Shown: positions 60,325 through 64,000 of the stretch, piece by piece | How the letters are laid out: every line of letters starts with the position of its first letter | How positions within the stretch are numbered: the stretch's first letter is position 1 | Assembly (NCBI RefSeq): GCF_000003815.2 | Contig: NC_049987.1 | Location: 3,528,026 to 3,592,025, forward strand | Direction of reading: 5' to 3' | DNA length: 64,000 bases | Source: Branchiostoma floridae | Taxonomy: Eukaryota > Chordata > Leptocardii > Amphioxiformes > Branchiostomatidae | Program-made: the position numbers and the translations under genes | The notes under the pieces: model-generated | Database searches by the model: none | Seen by the model: the letters and a program-made list of their open reading frames with translations, nothing else | Told to the model about the DNA's origin: nothing

Positions 60325-60780
60325 CTAAGGATAACAAAAATGCTGTTGATTCAGTATAAGAATATCACAATGCATTCAATGTGAACAATGCAAACTGTTT
60401 TTTTTTCTATACATGTAACGTTATGAATAAAGACGTATGATAATAACTACGTTTTTGTAATAGCTACACCGCGCGTCACATTGAAGAAGAAATTGGAGAT
60501 CTAATACATCCCTGCCATTGTCCTAACTTCAAGTGCTGTAAACTTAAGGTTCCAAGTCACCGAGGGGCCAGTTATGAATTAGTTGATTGACCTTGCGTGC
60601 AGACCGGCTCTCTATTGACGATACCACACGACTTTCAGAAGGGGGGTCGGGGTCGGCCTGTAGTTCAGGAAAATACTGCTAGGTGGCCCATAATATCCAC
60701 GTTTTTTGGGGCCTCAATAGCGTACCAAAATTCATGCAATTCCATTATTATATCTATAATCTATAATCATACTACACAAC
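60325..60780 (-). other. intron 3 of receptor B
   Basis: 456 bp. An open frame on the opposite strand from 60597 is not supported. Confidence 0.55.
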
Positions 60781-60911
60781 CTGGTCAGGGTTCCATGTGG
60801 TCTGTATGTTGGGTACGGTCAGCGCGGTGCACAGAGACTGGACAGTCGGCGATGATCTGGGTGAGGACGGACCGACAATGGCTGCCACTCCTAGAGTCAA
60901 CTGAAAGCAAG
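60781..60911 (-). CDS. receptor B exon 3: amino-terminal domain
   Basis: Phase 1 in, phase 0 out. ACFQLTLGVAAIVGPSSPRS followed by SPTVQSLCTALTVPNIQTTW matches A..GV.AI(F/V)GPS...VQS(I/L)C.AL.VP(H/N)IQT. The donor is the weak CAG|GTTGTG. Confidence 0.94.
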
Positions 60912-61220
60912 CTAAACAAAGGAAAAAAACTAACGTCACTAACGAAAACATTTCAACACACTTATCAAGACCAGTACAAGAGTACAGATGATTACCCGTG
61001 AGTAGGAAAACTGTGCCGAGGAGATGTATTTCAAGTAAGAGGGAGAAGACTGCCACTGAAGATGGCCTACCTATACTATGGAATAAGTAATACAATGGAG
61101 ACTGCCTAGCCTCGTTTTGGTGCAATGATCCCGTGAAATCCAAAATGGCCGCCATATTAGGCAAGAAGCTATTGTCATAGAAAAAGCCCGGGACGTTAGG
61201 AAAGATAAGAAATGACATAC
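60912..61220 (-). other. intron 2 of receptor B
   Basis: 309 bp, open in the reading frame of both neighbouring exons, so retention would not break the frame. GT-AG ends and the homology on each side favour splicing. Confidence 0.6.
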
Positions 61221-61382
61221 CTGCTCTAGAAGCCTCGTAGCTGTCGTTGACTTTGATCTGCTGAATATCAGAGATCAGCGTGGATCCCGCCAGGAGCGTC
61301 GCGTTTTTGTTGATTTCGTTCATGGCGAACTTGAATGCCACTTCCTCGTCAGTGAACGGCATTTGCTTATTAAACAGGCCAC
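61221..61382 (-). CDS. receptor B exon 2: start of amino-terminal domain
   Basis: Phase 1 in and out. GGLFNKQMPFTDEEVAFKFA, MNEINKNATLLAGSTLISDI, then QQIKVNDSYEASRA. It matches IGG(I/L)F....EE.AF(R/K)FA...IN.N. The acceptor is AATTTTTGTAG. The upstream exon with the signal peptide was not found. An in-frame ATG at 61414-61416 gives a short hydrophobic MNGFRFVLIFVGG if the acceptor is ignored, which I consider unlikely. Confidence 0.93.
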
Positions 61383-61915
61383 CTACAAAAATTAATACAA
61401 ATCGAAACCCGTTCATGAGTCAAACTCTATCAATGCAACAATGACAAGGTCTTATCAATTCTGTCTTCAAAGGTTGGATAACTGACACCATGTTTACGCA
61501 CATCAATCCACGTTTACATTACAAAATACTGTCACAAGTAGCTCTTCGGCAATAGTACCAAAATTACAAAACTTTAAAATCCGTGTAGTGTAACTGACTT
61601 GCAGCTTTATAACGTGTACTGCGGGGATATAAACACAATTGAACTGTAGTTGACCCATATACCCCTGAGACATATTTGAGACTCAAACACTATTACAATC
61701 CAATCCTATCGAAATTGCTGTACCGGTACTTTGGCTCCAATAATAATCCTAAAACTGCAATGCTCTACTTTTTACAGTTACGTCCATTAATCGACCACCA
61801 TATGGGCGCTTATATGTCGATGACCATTATGCTTGGTGTATTCAATTTCTCGCTTCTAACAGACAAATATCCCTACTTTATGGCTTTGATGGATAATTTA
61901 TAAAAGTGGGGTCTT
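61383..61915. other. region upstream of receptor B exon 2, nothing recognised
   Basis: Probably intron 1 of receptor B. No signal-peptide exon with a phase-1 donor could be identified on the minus strand. Confidence 0.45.
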
Positions 61916-62005
61916 AATTATCTAACAACAAAGACAAAGAGTCAGAAAGGTTTGGCCAAGAATGGGAAAAGCTTTTAATGTAGTTCCACTTTTCCGAACA
62001 AACGC
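61916..62005 (+). repeat. 90-bp direct repeat, copy 1
   Basis: Identical over 90 bp to 62269-62358 (AATTATCTAACAACAAAGAC ... CCGAACAAACGC), 353 bp apart. Flanks differ. Confidence 0.95.
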
Positions 62006-62084
62006 AGGTTTTCTAGATCTATTCCAAAGTAATATCTTAAAACCTTATACTTATTTACTTAAATTTAACTAAGGTGGCGCTGGG

Positions 62085-62336
62085 GTGGTGGTGGGTTCAG
62101 GGAAGACTAATCACAGACGTCCATCCTCCCCCGCGGACAGGGACCAAAGGCAAGAGAACAGGGAATCACGTGATGAAAACGGATCACATGACCCAGACCA
62201 GAGGGCCGAACCAAGTCTTTTATTGGTTGACAATTACTCGAAATCTCCCAAAGGGAGAATTTCTCCCAAATTATCTAACAACAAAGACAAAGAGTCAGAA
62301 AGGTTTGGCCAAGAATGGGAAAAGCTTTTAATGTAG
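62085..62336 (+). other. polar open frame, possible transposon-derived fragment
   Basis: 83 codons rich in Arg, Asp, Ser, Lys and Glu: NHRRPSSPADRDQRQENRES through FGQEWEKLLM to a stop inside repeat copy 2. The same last ~20 codons also occur in copy 1 (61916-62005). The composition looks protein-coding, but I recognise no family; it may be the tail of a mobile-element protein. Confidence 0.25.
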
Positions 62337-62358
62337 TTCCACTTTTCCGAACAAACGC
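62269..62358 (+). repeat. 90-bp direct repeat, copy 2
   Basis: Exact copy of 61916-62005. It could mark a segmental duplication, element ends or a local assembly artefact. Confidence 0.95.
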
Positions 62359-62649
62359 CAAAGAAAAGGCCAAACCTCCTGACAAAAATAAATAAATCAA
62401 AAAGAACAAAAATTTAGAGGCAAAAACCTGACCTCCCCAGCACCACATAAAACTGCAGACCTTGCAAAGCAAAATCGAACTTGGATAACAATACTACTCT
62501 AGCATTAAGTGACAACTTCGGTAACAGTAACGAGATAGCAGTATCAATAACTAACATTCTGCTGTACGGATGTTTTCAGTAGGAACAAGAAACCATGTAA
62601 CAACTAGCAGTCCACTGATCATGATAAGGCGAAAAGCTCCATTTCGACA

Positions 62650-63530
62650 GCCACTTTGTAAGAGATGACGGCTTGTATCTAAAACGCCTCCAAGACTGGT
62701 CTACATGCTTCATCGTCCATACATCCTTAGTCAAATTACCGGGTAGAGGTACATGGGATAACATAACATTTGTGTCCATAACATAACCACATTACCACTA
62801 TGTAAGGAATAACGGCTGGTATCCCAAAACGCCTCCAAGCCTCGTCTACATGATTCATCGTCAAATACATGCTGGGTCAAAGATACAACGTAGGTAATGA
62901 AATGACATAACATTTGTGTTCGTCGTTCCAATAACCACTTGTAAGGAATAACGGCTGGTATCTAAAACACGTCCAAAACTCGTCTACATGATACGTGGTC
63001 GAATACATTCTGAGTCAAAGTTACAAGGTAGAGGTACATGAAATAAGAAAGAATTTTGTCCGTTGTTGAAATAAACCACATTACCACTATGTAAGGAATA
63101 ACGGCTGGTATCTAAAACACTTCCAAGATTAGTCTACATGATACGTCGTTGAATACATGCTGAGTCAAAGTTACAAGGTAGAGGTACATGAAATAAGAAA
63201 ACATTTGTGTCCGTTGTTGAAATAAACCACATTACCACTATGTAAGGAATAACGGCTGGTATCTAAAACACGTCCAAGATTAGTCTACATGATACGTCGT
63301 CGAATACATGCTGAGTCAAAATTACAAGGTAGAGGTACATGAAATAAGAAAGCATTTGTCCGTTGTTGAAATAAACAACATTACCACTATGTAAGGAATA
63401 ACGGCTGGTATCTAAAACACGTCCAAGACTCGTCTACACGATTCGTCATCAAATACATTCTGAGTCCAAGGTACAATGTAGGTACATGAAATAACACAAG
63501 ATTTGGGTCCCTGTTACAGTACTAAGAAAA
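62650..63530. repeat. ~150-bp tandem repeat, six copies
   Basis: The landmark GTAAGGAATAACGGCTGGTA (or its diverged form) begins at 62658, 62802, 62941, 63091, 63242 and 63391. Spacing is 139-151 bp. Each unit continues with CAAGA..AGTCTACATGAT, ACATGCTGAGTCAAAGTTAC and GGTAGAGGTACATGAAATAA. The last four copies are closest to each other. Confidence 0.95.
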
Positions 63531-63786
63531 TCAAGACTCTCCCGATATTACAAAATACAGTGACGTCATAATGGTACTACTAATGCGCCAATAACTCAAT
63601 GCTTTATCTGATAAAAAATAAATTACCGAAGGTGCGTTATCAAGTATGTTGGTGTATTAGACATAGTTACACTACAGGTATGGCATAAATATCCGACCAA
63701 TCTGTTCTCGTAATCACATAAACATTTAGAGTAGATCTGTCTTCACTGCAACAAAAACACAAGAAAGACTGTACACACATATTAAA

Positions 63787-64000
63787 ATGGGCACTCCAGG
63801 GAGGAAAATCCTGAAGTACCAGTATTGCGAAAGCATCAAATCTCCGTGTCCTGGAACATTTGAAAGTGCCAAGGCGAAAGGTGCCAACACACAGGTGGTC
63901 CGCAACTCGGTTCTCCCGTCCTTGAATGATCTTGACTGCACTACCTTCCAACCGGAATCGCACAAAGCCACGATTATCCAGAGCTCCCTCGCGCCGGAGC
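63787..64000 (+). CDS. open frame running off the window, unknown product
   Basis: An ATG at 63787 with A at -3 and G at +4 opens MGTPGRKILKYQYCESIKSP and stays open for 71 codons to the window edge. GC content rises here. I do not recognise the product. Two minus-strand frames are also open over the same stretch, so a coding call is weak; it could be a first exon or a mobile-element fragment. Confidence 0.2.
   Translation, partial: MGTPGRKILKYQYCESIKSPCPGTFESAKAKGANTQVVRNSVLPSLNDLDCTTFQPESHKATIIQSSLAPE

Larger units (their letters stand above)
47338..61382 (-). other. GRIK-like: receptor gene B: kainate-type ionotropic glutamate receptor subunit, visible gene span
   Basis: Fourteen minus-strand exons with GT-AG boundaries and compatible phases join to 2591 nt (about 862 residues). 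Only the signal-peptide exon is missing. Order: amino-terminal domain, S1, M1-pore-M3 in a single exon, S2, M4 and a 51-residue tail. Pocket residues are intact: Tyr in EKPYVM, Pro, Thr and Arg in [10 protein letters not shown], Ala-Thr in FGATQTFFK, and Glu in LLESAMNEY. The pore reads [10 protein letters not shown] with Gln at the Q/R site. This should be a surface glutamate-gated cation channel subunit. It is more canonical than its paralogue gene A, to which it lies tail to tail. Oddities: an 18-copy array of the splice acceptor of one exon, and two related MITEs close to splice sites. Confidence 0.93.

Noticed and set aside
60912-61220. Single 214-codon exon spanning receptor B exons 2 and 3
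   Set aside because: The middle ~100 residues lack homology, while both flanks match kainate receptors and have GT-AG boundaries with compatible phases; this is a short open intron.
62275-62472. Hydrophobic minus-strand frame as the missing signal-peptide exon of receptor B
   Set aside because: It lacks a phase-1 donor and the VxIGG-type ending, and overlaps the 90-bp direct repeat.

Overview
This is eukaryotic, intron-rich DNA with three assembly gaps (28138-28631, 36249-36348, 37891-38448). It carries two ionotropic glutamate receptor genes of the kainate (GRIK) type, arranged tail to tail. The kainate-type receptors, short phase-conserved exons and many small dispersed repeats and MITE-like elements suggest an invertebrate chordate such as a lancelet (Branchiostoma). 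The species is an inference; no search was possible.

Layout. 1-3500: upstream intergenic DNA with a SINE-like repeat, a hairpin and a MITE. 3804-39712 (+): receptor gene A, with 17 exon positions that join in frame to about 897 codons, from signal peptide to stop, with a poly(A) signal at 39994. Its second intron is 17 kb. 40000-47337: intergenic DNA with a 28-bp minisatellite, a fold-back element and retroelement 3' ends. 47422-61382 (-): receptor gene B, 14 exons found (about 862 codons); its signal-peptide exon was not located. 61400-64000: a 90-bp direct repeat, a 150-bp tandem array and an open frame running off the window.

Both proteins have the amino-terminal domain, S1/S2 glutamate-binding halves with the key Arg and Glu, three membrane spans, a re-entrant pore loop with an unedited Gln at the Q/R site, and the SYTANLAAF gate. 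Both would be glutamate-gated cation channel subunits at the cell surface.

Two things stand out. (1) In gene A the pore-loop exon is duplicated (33513-33657 and 33716-33854). The copies share phases and are separated by a 58-nt intron; including both or neither creates an immediate stop. This predicts mutually exclusive splicing that swaps the channel pore, one version kainate-like and the other more AMPA-like. Gene B encodes this region in one unsplit exon. (2) In gene B the 3' splice site of the LIRLQELLK exon, with the exon's first ~29 nt, has been amplified into an 18-copy tandem array (59030-59992). Nearly every unit is 54 bp, one is 51 bp, all stay in frame and every unit keeps its AG acceptor. 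Acceptor choice could insert up to 305 residues into the amino-terminal domain.
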